A program made the position numbers and the translations under genes. A stretch of 64,000 bases of DNA from 13-2-20CM-66-19 sp963760225 (GTDB lineage: Bacteria; Pseudomonadota; Gammaproteobacteria; Steroidobacterales; Steroidobacteraceae): the NCBI GenBank assembly GCA_963760225.1, contig CAVXCD010000003.1:62001-126000 (forward strand), written 5' to 3'. Within the stretch, counting starts at the first letter, position 1. Every line of letters starts with the position of its first letter. Shown piece by piece: positions 34,906 through 43,406 of this stretch. The notes beneath the pieces are model-generated. The model was given only the letters and a program-made list of their open reading frames with translations. It made no database searches and was not told the DNA's origin.

Positions 34906-35678
34906 GATCCCGGGGTGTGCGGCCAATAGCTTGAGCGCTGATAGTGCCGATATAGGTTTGTTTCGTGCGCGCGCGAGAAATCCATACCGGCGTGATATTC
35001 GGGGGCGCCCTGCACCGCATCGCGCGCAACGTCGACGGTCACGAGTCTTTCCGCCCAGTCCACCCGCGTGATCCACTCGGGGGAAATCACCACGTGCTTA
35101 CCGGGCCACCAATTGCGCGTATCGACGACGATGTAACGTATGGCCCAGCTCTCGTTGTCCAGCAGAAAGCCTTCCACATGCCCCATCAAAGCGTTGGTGG
35201 CCTGAAGGTGATAGCCGATCACCTCCATGGCGCTTCGCAGATGCGGATCACCGGGAGCCTGAGCGCGCTCACCCAGGGCCTCATTGACGGGCGGTACCGC
35301 GACTGTCGGGCTCATTGGATAAGGATAAGACGTCGTGCCCCACATGAAGGGGCCGCCCCAATAGCTCGGGTAGCCGTAGCAGCCCAGAAAGTCCGCCTCA
35401 TGCTGCCGCGAAACTGGTTTGTCGGTATCAATGGGCGGACTAGCCTCGACCTGCTGCCGGGTCAACGTGACCTGAACGCCGCTCTTGTCCCAGTCGATGC
35501 TTTCGATCGCGATCGGGGAGATGAGCACCTTGCGCCCTTCGAGCCAGCCACCCGTGTCGACCACGAGATAGCGGGCGCCCCAGCGATGATCGTCGAAGTA
35601 AACGTCCTTGACCTTGCCGATTTCCCCGTCAGACGCCCGGATCGACATGCCGATCAGCTTTTCCATGCGATAAAGCAT
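34902..35678 (-). CDS. double PRC-barrel domain protein
   Basis: 258 residues from the ATG at 35678. Two PRC-barrel domains: residues ~3-75 (GMSIRASDGEIGKVKDVYFD, YLVVDTGGWLEGRKVLISP) and ~145-220 (LMGHVEGFLLDNESWAIRYI, NWWPGKHVVISPEWITRVDW). Between them is a Pro/Tyr/Gly-rich linker. PRC-barrels occur in RimM, photosynthetic reaction centres and envelope- or stress-related proteins; the precise role here is unknown. A shortened relative lies at 38476. AGAG lies upstream; longer upstream starts lack a ribosome site. Confidence 0.85.
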   Translation of the reverse strand: MLYRMEKLIGMSIRASDGEIGKVKDVYFDDHRWGARYLVVDTGGWLEGRKVLISPIAIESIDWDKSGVQVTLTRQQVEASPPIDTDKPVSRQHEADFLGCYGYPSYWGGPFMWGTTSYPYPMSPTVAVPPVNEALGERAQAPGDPHLRSAMEVIGYHLQATNALMGHVEGFLLDNESWAIRYIVVDTRNWWPGKHVVISPEWITRVDWAERLVTVDVARDAVQGAPEYHAGMDFSRAHETNLYRHYQRSSYWPHTPGS

Positions 35679-36178
35679 CGTTTCTCTTCGATGAGCGAGT
35701 GCAACGGCTAGTTTTTCGCATGCCCAGCATGCGGTACATTGGCTCTGTCTGTCGGTGCGTTGACGCACCGAGCGGCGGCTATCACTCGGCGTCCGACGTG
35801 AAGGCGTCACGTAAGCTGCTGGCAAGTTGCAGAAACTTGGTGTGATCGAATACAGCCGGGGGCAGATTACGGTGCTGGGCCCCATGCTGGCGATGAGTTC
35901 CTCGGTCATGGTCAATTGGTTCGACCACAGACGGTCGAGGAACAGCAGCAGCCAGAGGCAGAGTTGTCAGCTTCGCGCGTTGTACATTCCGGTAGCTGAG
36001 TGTGTCTGGGTGCGGCAGCGCACCGACACAATCCGCAGTGGCGCGCAGCTTCCAGAATGACGGTTGAAGGCACGGAGCCTCGCAAACTAACGCTTGGTGA
36101 CCTCCGCGGGTGGACGATTGGTTACGCGAGCAGCACGACTACACGATCAGCACCAATTACGTCACACGGGAGAACACG
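35679..36178. other. 500-bp intergenic region between divergent genes
   Basis: Lies between the PRC-barrel operon (-) and a small protein gene (+). No gene recognised. A GACGCACCGAGCGGCGGC-type GC-rich stretch near 35760-35780 could form hairpins; nothing else is clear. Confidence 0.4.
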
Positions 36179-36406
36179 ATGGCAGAGGAACGCAAACCCG
36201 AGCAGGAGCCCTGGTATCCGACGATCAGGCGTGAGCCACTCTTCTATTCCTTTGCACATCCGCAGCACGGTACCGCTGAGCCGGACAATCCGGTGTCCCT
36301 GGGAAAGCTGGATGCCGAGGAAGAACAGCCGGTGCGTAACGATGGGGTTGTGCGCGAAGCAATCCCCTCGGAAGTGCCCAGCGCGCCGATTAAGCCGGCA
36401 GAGTAG
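36179..36406 (+). CDS. small acidic hypothetical protein
   Basis: 75 residues from the ATG at 36179, with GGGAG 8 nt upstream. The sequence is hydrophilic, Pro/Glu-rich (EERKPEQEPWYPTIRREPLF, then YSFAHPQHGTAEPDNP) and has no signal or membrane segment. I do not recognise it. It is the first of three co-directional genes (with the membrane protein at 36494 and the SPFH protein at 37460). Confidence 0.6.
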   Translation: MAEERKPEQEPWYPTIRREPLFYSFAHPQHGTAEPDNPVSLGKLDAEEEQPVRNDGVVREAIPSEVPSAPIKPAE

Positions 36407-36493
36407 TCGCCGTACGGCGCGACGGCTCGAAGAGCTACGCGCCCGCCGTTCGGTGCCCTGCAAGTCCGCGGGTCACGAGATTCGAAGGTTGTT

Positions 36494-37273
36494 ATGAATG
36501 AACAGCAATCCGCGGGCGATTCGATCCCTCCGGACTGCGAGCTGATCGAAGTTCACATCGCCGAACTTAAGCAACTCTTCAATTCGATGGACGCCTCCCC
36601 GTTCCGCGAAAGGGACCTCGACCCGGATGCAGAAGATCTCATAGTGGGCTGGGCCCGCGAAGCCCCGCACGGTTCGACGCTGGCGTTGCTGGTGGATCTG
36701 GACAGGGCCCCGGGCCTTCCTGACGAGCCTGCCGCTCTGCGCGACGCAGTTCACGAGTTTTTCACGCACCGCGCGCAGGCCACGAGGAGCCGCTTGCGCC
36801 AACTGCTGAGCATCGGCCGCATCAGCTTGATGGTCGGGCTGTCGTTTCTGGTCGTGGCTGTCACTCTCGGCGACTTCGTCTCGAGCGCGATGAAGGGTGA
36901 GCGGCTGGGCGAGCTGCTGAGGGAGGGTCTCGTGATCTGCGGTTGGGTCGCTATGTGGCGCCCGTTAGAGATTCTGCTGTACGGCTGGTGGCCGATCCGC
37001 ACGGAGGCCCGACTCTACGATCGACTGAGCGCCATGCCGGTGCGGATCGGGTACCAGGGGACTGCGGAGCCGGGCGCGTGGCGCCGCGATTGGCCGGCGG
37101 TGCCGCCTGCGCAAACAGCTCCGCAGAAATTGCCGCAGTATGCTTCATCGCGCGGAGGCGGCAATGAGAGACCGGCAGGAGCCCTCACAGTGCCCGAGCG
37201 AGGGCCAATCGCCTCGACGATTGACAGCACCGCGCGCGAGCGAGACTCGCACGCCAGATCGTCCAAGCTCTGA
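36494..37273 (+). CDS. two-helix membrane protein of unknown function
   Basis: 259 residues. The N-terminal ~100 are acidic and soluble (CELIEVHIAELKQLFNSMDA, FRERDLDPDAEDLIVGWARE). Two membrane helices follow at about 112-132 (ISLMVGLSFLVVAVTLGDFV) and 148-168 (GLVICGWVAMWRPLEILLYG), then a WWPIRTEARLYDRLSAMPVR motif and a disordered tail. GAAGG precedes the ATG. Proteins of this layout are common but uncharacterised. The SPFH gene 186 nt downstream may be functionally linked. Confidence 0.75.
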   Translation: MNEQQSAGDSIPPDCELIEVHIAELKQLFNSMDASPFRERDLDPDAEDLIVGWAREAPHGSTLALLVDLDRAPGLPDEPAALRDAVHEFFTHRAQATRSRLRQLLSIGRISLMVGLSFLVVAVTLGDFVSSAMKGERLGELLREGLVICGWVAMWRPLEILLYGWWPIRTEARLYDRLSAMPVRIGYQGTAEPGAWRRDWPAVPPAQTAPQKLPQYASSRGGGNERPAGALTVPERGPIASTIDSTARERDSHARSSKL

Positions 37274-37459
37274 TCGTCTGCTGCGAAAGGAAGTTGCGGC
37301 CGTCCGCGTTTCGACCCGTTTGCGGCCTCAGGTACCGAATTCCGGCGACGAATCGCAGTTGCAAGTGGGATGCAATTGATCGTGTGCGGCAGCGTACGGA
37401 CACCGATCTATAAAGCCGCGAGCCTCATAGGGTGCAATCGAACATCGGGAGCATCGCAC

Positions 37460-38389
37460 ATGAATTCTATTACGTCGTTCTTGGTCTTTGTCCTGTTTGT
37501 CGGCGGAGTCGCTCTCGGTTACCTGGAGAATCTCTATCTCGGAATCGCGTTGATTGCGGTTTCGCTCATCGTCGCCACGTCGCTTAAGATGGCCAACGTC
37601 TGGCAGAAGTTCGTGATCCTGAGGATGGGCAAACTGCAAAGCGTAAAGGGGGCGGGTCTGTTCGCCATCATCCCGGTCCTCGACAGCGTGGTTGCGGTCA
37701 TTGACGGACGTATCCAGACCACGGCCTTCAACGCTGAGCAGGCGCTCACCAAGGACACAGTTCCGGTCAACGTTGACGCGATCATCTTCTGGCACGTGCA
37801 CGATGCCGAAAAGGCCGCCTTGGCCATCACCAATTACCGCGAGGCGATTGATCGGGTGGCGCAGACTTCGCTTCGCGAGATGATCGGCTCGTCTATGTTG
37901 GCCTCGCTGTTATCGGACCGAAAGGATGCGGACGAGCAGCTGAAGGTGGAAATCGGTCAAAAGACCGCTCCCTGGGGAATATCGGTGAGTTCGGTAGAGA
38001 TCCGCGATGTAGCCATTCCAGTGGCCCTCCAGGATGCGATGTCTCGTCAAGCCCAGGCTGAGCGCGAAAAGCAGGCGCGCGTGATTCTCGGCTCTGCCGA
38101 AGCGGCGATCGCCGGCAAGTTCGTCGAGGCCGCTGCCATTTACGCCGGACATCCCTGGGCCTTACAGCTTCGGGCGATGAACATCATCTATGAGACCACG
38201 AAGGAGCGGGGGGCGACGATCCTCATGCCGAGCTCGATGGTCGACAGCCTGAATCCTTCTGCGGCGACGCTGGCGCTTGCACTTGCGGGTAACGGCGCGC
38301 TCGACGGAAAGAACGCACTGGAGGCAGGCAACGGGGTGGACGTACCCAGTCCCCCGCGGCCTCAGATCGCAGCCCCGGTCGCAGCCTGA
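37460..38389 (+). CDS. SPFH/stomatin-like (slipin) membrane protein
   Basis: 309 residues from the ATG at 37460 (GGGAG 9 nt upstream). Two hydrophobic N-terminal segments (MNSITSFLVFVLFVGGVALG, LYLGIALIAVSLIVATSL) anchor it. An SPFH/band-7 domain follows (~50-215): NVWQKFVILRMGKLQSVKGA, TKDTVPVNVDAIIFWHVHDA, SSVEIRDVAIPVALQDAMSR. A helical stretch rich in Ala/Glu/Arg (QAEREKQARVILGSAEAAIA) promotes oligomers. Slipins scaffold membrane domains and often pair with NfeD proteases; no NfeD gene is present here. Confidence 0.9.
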   Translation: MNSITSFLVFVLFVGGVALGYLENLYLGIALIAVSLIVATSLKMANVWQKFVILRMGKLQSVKGAGLFAIIPVLDSVVAVIDGRIQTTAFNAEQALTKDTVPVNVDAIIFWHVHDAEKAALAITNYREAIDRVAQTSLREMIGSSMLASLLSDRKDADEQLKVEIGQKTAPWGISVSSVEIRDVAIPVALQDAMSRQAQAEREKQARVILGSAEAAIAGKFVEAAAIYAGHPWALQLRAMNIIYETTKERGATILMPSSMVDSLNPSAATLALALAGNGALDGKNALEAGNGVDVPSPPRPQIAAPVAA

Positions 38390-38475
38390 TGGGCAGTGTG
38401 CCTGCAGCGCTGACCCACGGGCGAACCTGTAATCGTCGGGCACACGTTCTCTGACACTGGCGAAAGAGAGGGCCC

Positions 38476-38676
38476 ATGTTACGCAATTCGCAATACCTGG
38501 CAGGGTGCACCATCGGCGCCACCGATGGCCCGATCGGCAAGGTCAAGGATCTCTACTTCGATGACAAAGCGTGGGTCATCCGCTATCTCGTGGTATCCAC
38601 GGGCGAGTGGCTTTCGACTCGAAAGGTTTTGATCTCCCCGTACGCGATCAGTCAGCCGATGCCGTGGCTGCGCTGA
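38476..38676 (+). pseudogene. truncated PRC-barrel domain protein
   Basis: 66 residues: MLRNSQYLAGCTIGATDGPI and KVKDLYFDDKAWVIRYLVVS match the first PRC-barrel of the protein at 34902-35678, through TRKVLISPYAIS. After that, where the relative continues into a linker and a second barrel, the frame gives only QPMPWLR and stops. The break suggests deletion or frameshift. The remaining half-domain could still be translated (strong AGAGAGGG upstream), so it may be a small protein instead. Confidence 0.6.
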
Positions 38677-39029
38677 GCAAGGCCCGACAGCTGGCGGGCT
38701 TCCGACTGGGTCGCATCGGCTATCAGGGGGGCCAATGCGGCAATCCGCTGTATCGGCTGCCCGCACAATCGAGGGTGCTGCGAACAACGCGCATGACGCG
38801 AAGCAGCACCAGGCGAAGCAGTTCAAGGATGGCACGAGTCTTTACTCCTGACGCCACCGCAACTTCCGATCCAACAGCTCGTGCATACGGCCTCTACCGA
38901 GCCCTTGGCTGGCGCCCCACAGGCGAACGTACACAAACCGGGGACGAGATTGTCGAACGTCCGACAAATAACAGTGATTTACGCTGAGCCAAGTCATGCC
39001 GTGCGCCTGCGCGACGACAGGCAGGCCGG
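38677..39029. other. 353-bp intergenic region with gene remnants
   Basis: No intact gene. It includes a possible GNAT acetyltransferase tail at 38844-38987; the rest holds nothing I can identify. Confidence 0.4.
38844..38987 (+). pseudogene. possible GNAT acetyltransferase C-terminal fragment
   Basis: The frame reads ARAYGLYRALGWRPTGER and then DEIVERP before stopping. This is like the last acetyl-CoA-binding helix and strand of GNAT acetyltransferases (A..LY..lGF...G). Nothing of the preceding domain is present. Short and uncertain. Confidence 0.3.
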
Positions 39030-40541
39030 TCATCTGTCGTCACATCCTTCTCCCGCAAGCTCCTGTCTGCGAAGCACGGTCGGCTTGTAAACATACTCGT
39101 CGCCAGTTTCATGCCGTAGTTCCTCGAGGCGTGCCGATAGTCGCACGGTCAGCTGCGCGTGACGAGGGTCACCATAGAGATTGCGCATTTCGTCGGGGTC
39201 GGTCTGGAGATCGTAGAGCTCGAACTCTTGCGGAGCAGTGAAGTAGTGGATGTATTTGTAGCGTTCCGTTCTGACACCTCGACAGGGCCTCACGTCTTCA
39301 TCGCCTGGATACTCATAGTATTCGTACAGCCAGTCCGTGCGCCATGCGGCTTGCGGATTAGCGAGAAGCATCATGACGCTCTTACCCTGGAAATGGGCTG
39401 GAGGCGGCACGCGAGTCAGATCCAGCAGAGTCGGTGCAAGATCGAGATTGAGGACCATGCGCGCCGATGTCGTCCCGGCTCTGACCAGCGGTGGATATCG
39501 AATCATCAGCGGAATGCGAATGGACGGCTCATACATCAGGCGCTTGTCATAGAAGCGATGCTCGCCGAGAAAGAAGCCATGATCGGAACTCCAGACGATG
39601 ACGGTGTCGTCCAGGATCCCATGCTTGTCGAGCACGCTCAGGACCTGTCCAATGTCCTCGTCGTTGGACTCGATTCCGCAGTAATGGTCCTTGACCAACT
39701 CCTCGAGCGAGCGGGGGGCATCGCGCTGCAAGAACTGCGCGCCGATCTTGTTCCTGGCGTCGATGACCCCTCGAGGTTTTCCGACATATCCCGCCAGGTA
39801 CTCGTCGAAGCTGGCGGGCTTCGGGATCGCAATGCCATTGAAGTCGTTAACCATCCGTAACGGGCGATCAAAGGGCGCGTGCGGCGCGTAGAACCACAGA
39901 AACAGACAGAAAGGCGCCTTGTGCGGCTGCCTCAGCCAGGCAATTGCCTTGCGCGTAAGAAGATCGTCCACGTACTCATTATATTTGCGCGGCGCGCCGA
40001 ACGTGCCTTTAACACCTTCGACGACCACTGGGTTCATGTAGTCCGCCTGGCCTGAGAATCCGAAGTAGTAGTCCCAGTATCGGTCCATCAGAGAGCCTTC
40101 CACGTGGGACTTACCAATAAATGCGACTTCATACCCGCTGCGCCGGATCAGATCGGTAACGATGGGAAATTTGTCCGGCACTCTGCTGTGTTGGTTGTCT
40201 ACTGCGCCGGTCGTGTGCGAATACAAGCCGCTGAGAATTGTGGCGCGCGCAGGCAGGCACAGGGAGTTGATGCAGAAGGCGTTCTCGAACACTACGCCGT
40301 CCCGGCCTATACGATCGATGTTGGGAGTTTTCAGCAGCTTGTTTCCCGCAAGCGACGATTCATCCCAACGGGCTCCCTCTCCCAGGAAGAACACGAGATT
40401 AGGGTTGGTTTGTGCGGCGGCGTGCGTGAGAGATTCATGCAACAGCTCAGGCGCGATCACCGCCGCGCCCGCGGCGGTCGCGGTCTGCAGGAAGGCTCTA
40501 CGCGTTTGTAGCGATCCACGGTTGCTCGAGTTGTGGCTCAT
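39030..40541 (-). CDS. Tat-exported sulfatase
   Basis: 503 residues from the ATG at 40541 (GGAG 8 nt upstream). Tat signal: TRRAFLQTATAAGAAVIAPE. The sulfatase fold is clear: TPNIDRIGRDGVVFENAF, the formylglycine motif CLPARATILSGLYSHTTG (Cys95), VIWSSDHGFFLGEH, and a C-terminal WRTDWLYEYYEYPGDEDVRP. It hydrolyses sulfate esters in the periplasm after Cys conversion to formylglycine. The first metal-binding Asp of the usual D-G-x-R-W-D pattern is Glu here (FLGEGARWDE). Substrate unknown; no sulfatase-modifying enzyme is in the window. Confidence 0.9.
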   Translation of the reverse strand: MSHNSSNRGSLQTRRAFLQTATAAGAAVIAPELLHESLTHAAAQTNPNLVFFLGEGARWDESSLAGNKLLKTPNIDRIGRDGVVFENAFCINSLCLPARATILSGLYSHTTGAVDNQHSRVPDKFPIVTDLIRRSGYEVAFIGKSHVEGSLMDRYWDYYFGFSGQADYMNPVVVEGVKGTFGAPRKYNEYVDDLLTRKAIAWLRQPHKAPFCLFLWFYAPHAPFDRPLRMVNDFNGIAIPKPASFDEYLAGYVGKPRGVIDARNKIGAQFLQRDAPRSLEELVKDHYCGIESNDEDIGQVLSVLDKHGILDDTVIVWSSDHGFFLGEHRFYDKRLMYEPSIRIPLMIRYPPLVRAGTTSARMVLNLDLAPTLLDLTRVPPPAHFQGKSVMMLLANPQAAWRTDWLYEYYEYPGDEDVRPCRGVRTERYKYIHYFTAPQEFELYDLQTDPDEMRNLYGDPRHAQLTVRLSARLEELRHETGDEYVYKPTVLRRQELAGEGCDDR

Positions 40542-40750
40542 GTATCTGTCTCCGCCGTCAACCAGCAATACCAACCCTGCTGAATCACCCAGGTGTGCCC
40601 TTTAGGGCGGACGAGTTTCGCTCAGTCTCCAGTGCGCTGTAGTCGCGCGCGCATATGCGCACAAACTCGATTGCTCGACCTCCTCGCGCAGGCGGGGAGG
40701 TGGGATCGTGGGCCCCACGGACCGGCGAGGTCCTGCCTCGCGCTAGTGCT

Positions 40751-40820
40751 GTCTAATATTATCTTCGGCTAACTCAGCAAATCAGGTCCTTACTCCCCGT
40801 AACTCCGAAAAATATTAGAC
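40751..40820. repeat. imperfect inverted repeat (arms GTCTAATATT...)
   Basis: Left arm 40751-40768 and right arm 40805-40820 are reverse complements except for a two-base gap and a mismatch; they share GTCTAATATT and TTCGG and are separated by 36 nt. The 70-bp unit may be a small non-autonomous element, a transposon end pair or a terminator-like structure. It lies 54 nt before the tRNA-Phe scar. Confidence 0.5.
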
Positions 40821-40873
40821 ACTTCGCTCGCTGCATCTGACCCGAAATCAATGCGTTACTTGGTGTTTGGGTC

Positions 40874-40922
40874 CGGACTGAAAATGTGCGTGTCGGTGGT
40901 TCGATTCCGCCCCTGGCCACCA
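40874..40922 (+). repeat. tRNA-Phe 3'-half direct repeat (att-like), copy 4
   Basis: Same sequence as the copy at 3023 from CGGACTGAAAA to CTGGCCACCA, with the anticodon stem changed (AAAATGTGCG instead of AAAATCCGCG), so the stem no longer pairs. It is not preceded by the GTGTGCC block. Confidence 0.8.
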
Positions 40923-41057
40923 TCAATCGCCCGGAAACACGGATGACGTTCAGAACAATCTGCAGATCCAGTGCTTCCGCGCTGATCGTGCGGGTGCAAC
41001 TTGCGAAGAAGGTCATTGAAGCGGCGGATCCGACTAGCAAGGCAGGCGTACAAGATC

Positions 41058-41864
41058 TTAGCCGACGCTCGCGCCACGCCAGATTATGAATTTTCCCTCG
41101 CTGACGTCTCCATAACCGCGCTCTTCAGGGGCAAAATCCACCCTTGTCTCAAAGAATCGCTTGAACACCGGCGAAGCGTCAACGCAGTCCGAAAAGCTAG
41201 GGTACATGTAGACAACATAGACTTCGCGCTGCTCAGCGGCAATCGCCGCCTCCAATGCTGCAATGACCTTTGATAAAGTCTCTTCACCAAAGGGATTATA
41301 AAGATAGACAACAATATTTCCCGATGGGATTTCAAAGGCACTGGCGTCGCCCTCCTTGATCACTATCCCAGTTCTGCCCGGGAATCGAGTCTTGATGATC
41401 TGTGCATTCTTTCGGGCAATTTTGGCAAGCGTTGGTGATAGTTCGACGCCAACGATATCTCGAAAGTGGAACTCAGAGGCGACGAGGAGAGTTCGGCCCT
41501 TACCGCAACCCAGGTCTATGAACGTGAACGTCTGTTGCGAAGGCAGTGCGGCTATTGCTGAGCGGACAAAACTCGGCTGTGATCCCCAGTAATGCGAGCC
41601 CCAATAGGGCGCGTTGATGGGGGCGTGCTCGCTGCGGGGCAGCTCGTTCGCGGACGCGAAACCGCTAGTATCAGTGCCATGGGTACGGTCGAATGGATGA
41701 CGCGACTCATAACCAAATCCCTGATACAAAGACCGAAAAATTGGCACTTCGCGAAATGCGTCTCGTACGACATTGGCATGAACAACCGTCCGAATAACTG
41801 GAAGGTGGCTAGTCGCGATGCCGAATGAACGCAAGGCACTCCGGGTCTTCTTCACAAGCGACAT
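41058..41864 (-). CDS. class I SAM-dependent methyltransferase
   Basis: 268 residues from the ATG at 41864 (GGAG 6 nt upstream); a GTG further upstream would add 19. The Rossmann SAM motif FIDLGCGKGRTLLVASEF (motif I) and GVELSPTLAKIARKNAQ (motif II) are clear, with VVYLYNPFGEETLSKVIAAL after them. The N-terminal ~90 residues carry no known motif. The substrate is unknown. It lies next to a tRNA-Phe scar and may belong to the inserted segment. Confidence 0.85.
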   Translation of the reverse strand: MSLVKKTRSALRSFGIATSHLPVIRTVVHANVVRDAFREVPIFRSLYQGFGYESRHPFDRTHGTDTSGFASANELPRSEHAPINAPYWGSHYWGSQPSFVRSAIAALPSQQTFTFIDLGCGKGRTLLVASEFHFRDIVGVELSPTLAKIARKNAQIIKTRFPGRTGIVIKEGDASAFEIPSGNIVVYLYNPFGEETLSKVIAALEAAIAAEQREVYVVYMYPSFSDCVDASPVFKRFFETRVDFAPEERGYGDVSEGKFIIWRGASVG

Positions 41865-42298
41865 GGCGGCTCCGCGAACAAAAAGGTGGCCAGGGGCGAC
41901 CTTCAGCCGCCAAGCTAGCACTCAGTTCTGCTCGGTCTTGGTCATGGGCTCTCTACTCGAAGAGAGCCAGAATGTCACCTTAGTTCTGGGACTTCACAAG
42001 AGTAGCTTGGTCTCATATGGAATTGCGACCAGAAATTCGGGACTCGGTATCTGCAGATACAACGACTTGCGGTGCCGGTCGGCGTCCAAACCCCGGGCCG
42101 GTTTACAAGCTAAAAGCTTGGTAAACCTCCTACGCGAGTCTCGCGTCTAAATAGCAGGTGCGGCGCGACTTCGGCTCGTTCTGCCTTCGGAAAAGCATCC
42201 ATTCAACGATGGGCCCAAACGTCAACACCGCGCCACATGGTTCGAGCGCCTCATTGAAGGCGATCGACTGACCGACTAGCGCTTTAAGGCGATACAAG
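41865..42298. other. 434-bp intergenic region between divergent genes
   Basis: Separates the methyltransferase (-) from a LysR gene (+). No gene or clear regulatory site recognised. Confidence 0.4.
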
Positions 42299-43222
42299 AT
42301 GCAAACGTCAGCATTGAGGTACTTTCTGGAGGTTGCAGCACAGGGTTCTATTCGCAAAGCGGCCGAACGCCTGCACGTCGCGGCATCTGCGATCAGTCGG
42401 CAGATCGCTATTCTCGAGCGGGAATTCGCAGGTTCCTTGCTGACGCGTCACCCACTCGGTGTCCGCCTCACACCCGCAGGCGAAATGTTTGCACGACAGG
42501 CGCGGGCCACGCTGAAAGACCTTGAACAAGTGAAAAGTGATATCGGCAAGCTACATGAGCAGCACCGAGGCGCGATTAGAATTGCCTGTTCGGAAGGTGC
42601 CGTCGCAGATCTGCTGTTTGCCACGCTGGCAGACCTTGCCCAGCGTCCTCCGGCAGTTGCCTACGACGTGATTGTCATGGGTAGCCGCAAAGCATTGGAA
42701 GCCGTCGCGCGCGAACATTGTGACATCGCCGTCGCTTTTAATCCGCGTCCCCACCCTGACGTCGAAGTCATCCGATCGGCTGCGCATCCCACTTGCGCTG
42801 TGTTGCATCCCGGTCACTTGCTTGCGAAGCAGGCGCATATTGAACTCGCGCAACTTGTGGGCTCTCCCGTCGGATTGCTTGATGAAACCTTTGCCGTTCG
42901 CGATCTGGTCGATCGGGCAGTGGCGTCGGAGGGCCTGCGGCTGCAGACGGCTGTGACGATCAATACCATCGAGGCGGCGAAGGCCTACGCTCGGAATGGG
43001 CTTGGCGTGACGTTCATGCCGTTGTATGCCGTTCGGCGGGAACTCGCTGCGGGCACGCTAAAGGCCGCGCTCGTCTCGAATCCGCTTCTGTCGGCCTCGA
43101 CCGTCGGTCTCTGCGTGCACCGCGCGCGTTCCGTGCCCCAAGCAGCTCAGGACTTGGTAGGCGCACTATCAACGCGGTTTGATGCATACGCACAGCCTAC
43201 GGCTCAAATCGGCCGATCGTGA
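42299..43222 (+). CDS. LysR-family transcriptional regulator
   Basis: 307 residues. N-terminal winged helix MQTSALRYFLEVAAQGSIRK, ISRQIAILEREFAGSLLTRH, then the effector-binding domain from about 92 (GAIRIACSEGAVADLLFATL). An AAGG precedes the ATG. It is followed in the same direction by two serine hydrolases after 184 nt. LysR genes often control adjacent genes, but these are not divergent here, so this is only possible. The ligand is unknown. Confidence 0.9.
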   Translation: MQTSALRYFLEVAAQGSIRKAAERLHVAASAISRQIAILEREFAGSLLTRHPLGVRLTPAGEMFARQARATLKDLEQVKSDIGKLHEQHRGAIRIACSEGAVADLLFATLADLAQRPPAVAYDVIVMGSRKALEAVAREHCDIAVAFNPRPHPDVEVIRSAAHPTCAVLHPGHLLAKQAHIELAQLVGSPVGLLDETFAVRDLVDRAVASEGLRLQTAVTINTIEAAKAYARNGLGVTFMPLYAVRRELAAGTLKAALVSNPLLSASTVGLCVHRARSVPQAAQDLVGALSTRFDAYAQPTAQIGRS

Positions 43223-43406
43223 GTGCGTTGCCTAATTGGCAACGCCGCGCTCTATTTTCTCTGCTACGCGCCAGCGTAACGCGCTTGCTAGAGTGCATCG
43301 GTGCAGCGCACCCAGAGCCTCTGAAATGGCGCGTAACCGGCGACCGATCACCGCTCCCAATACCGTAACCGTCGGTTTGCGGGCTGTTGGTGCAGGAGGG
43401 TAGAAC

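Larger units (their letters stand above)
40542..41057. other. 516-bp intergenic region with att-like scar
   Basis: No gene. Holds an imperfect inverted repeat (40751-40820) and a tRNA-Phe 3' half (40874-40922). The two small frames that run through the tRNA copy on the minus strand are spurious translations of tRNA sequence. Confidence 0.6.

Noticed and set aside
40774..41077. Minus-strand frames with GGIEPPTRTFSV or GRNRTTDTHIFSP
   Set aside because: Same tRNA-derived artefact across the copy at 40874-40922; no protein evidence.
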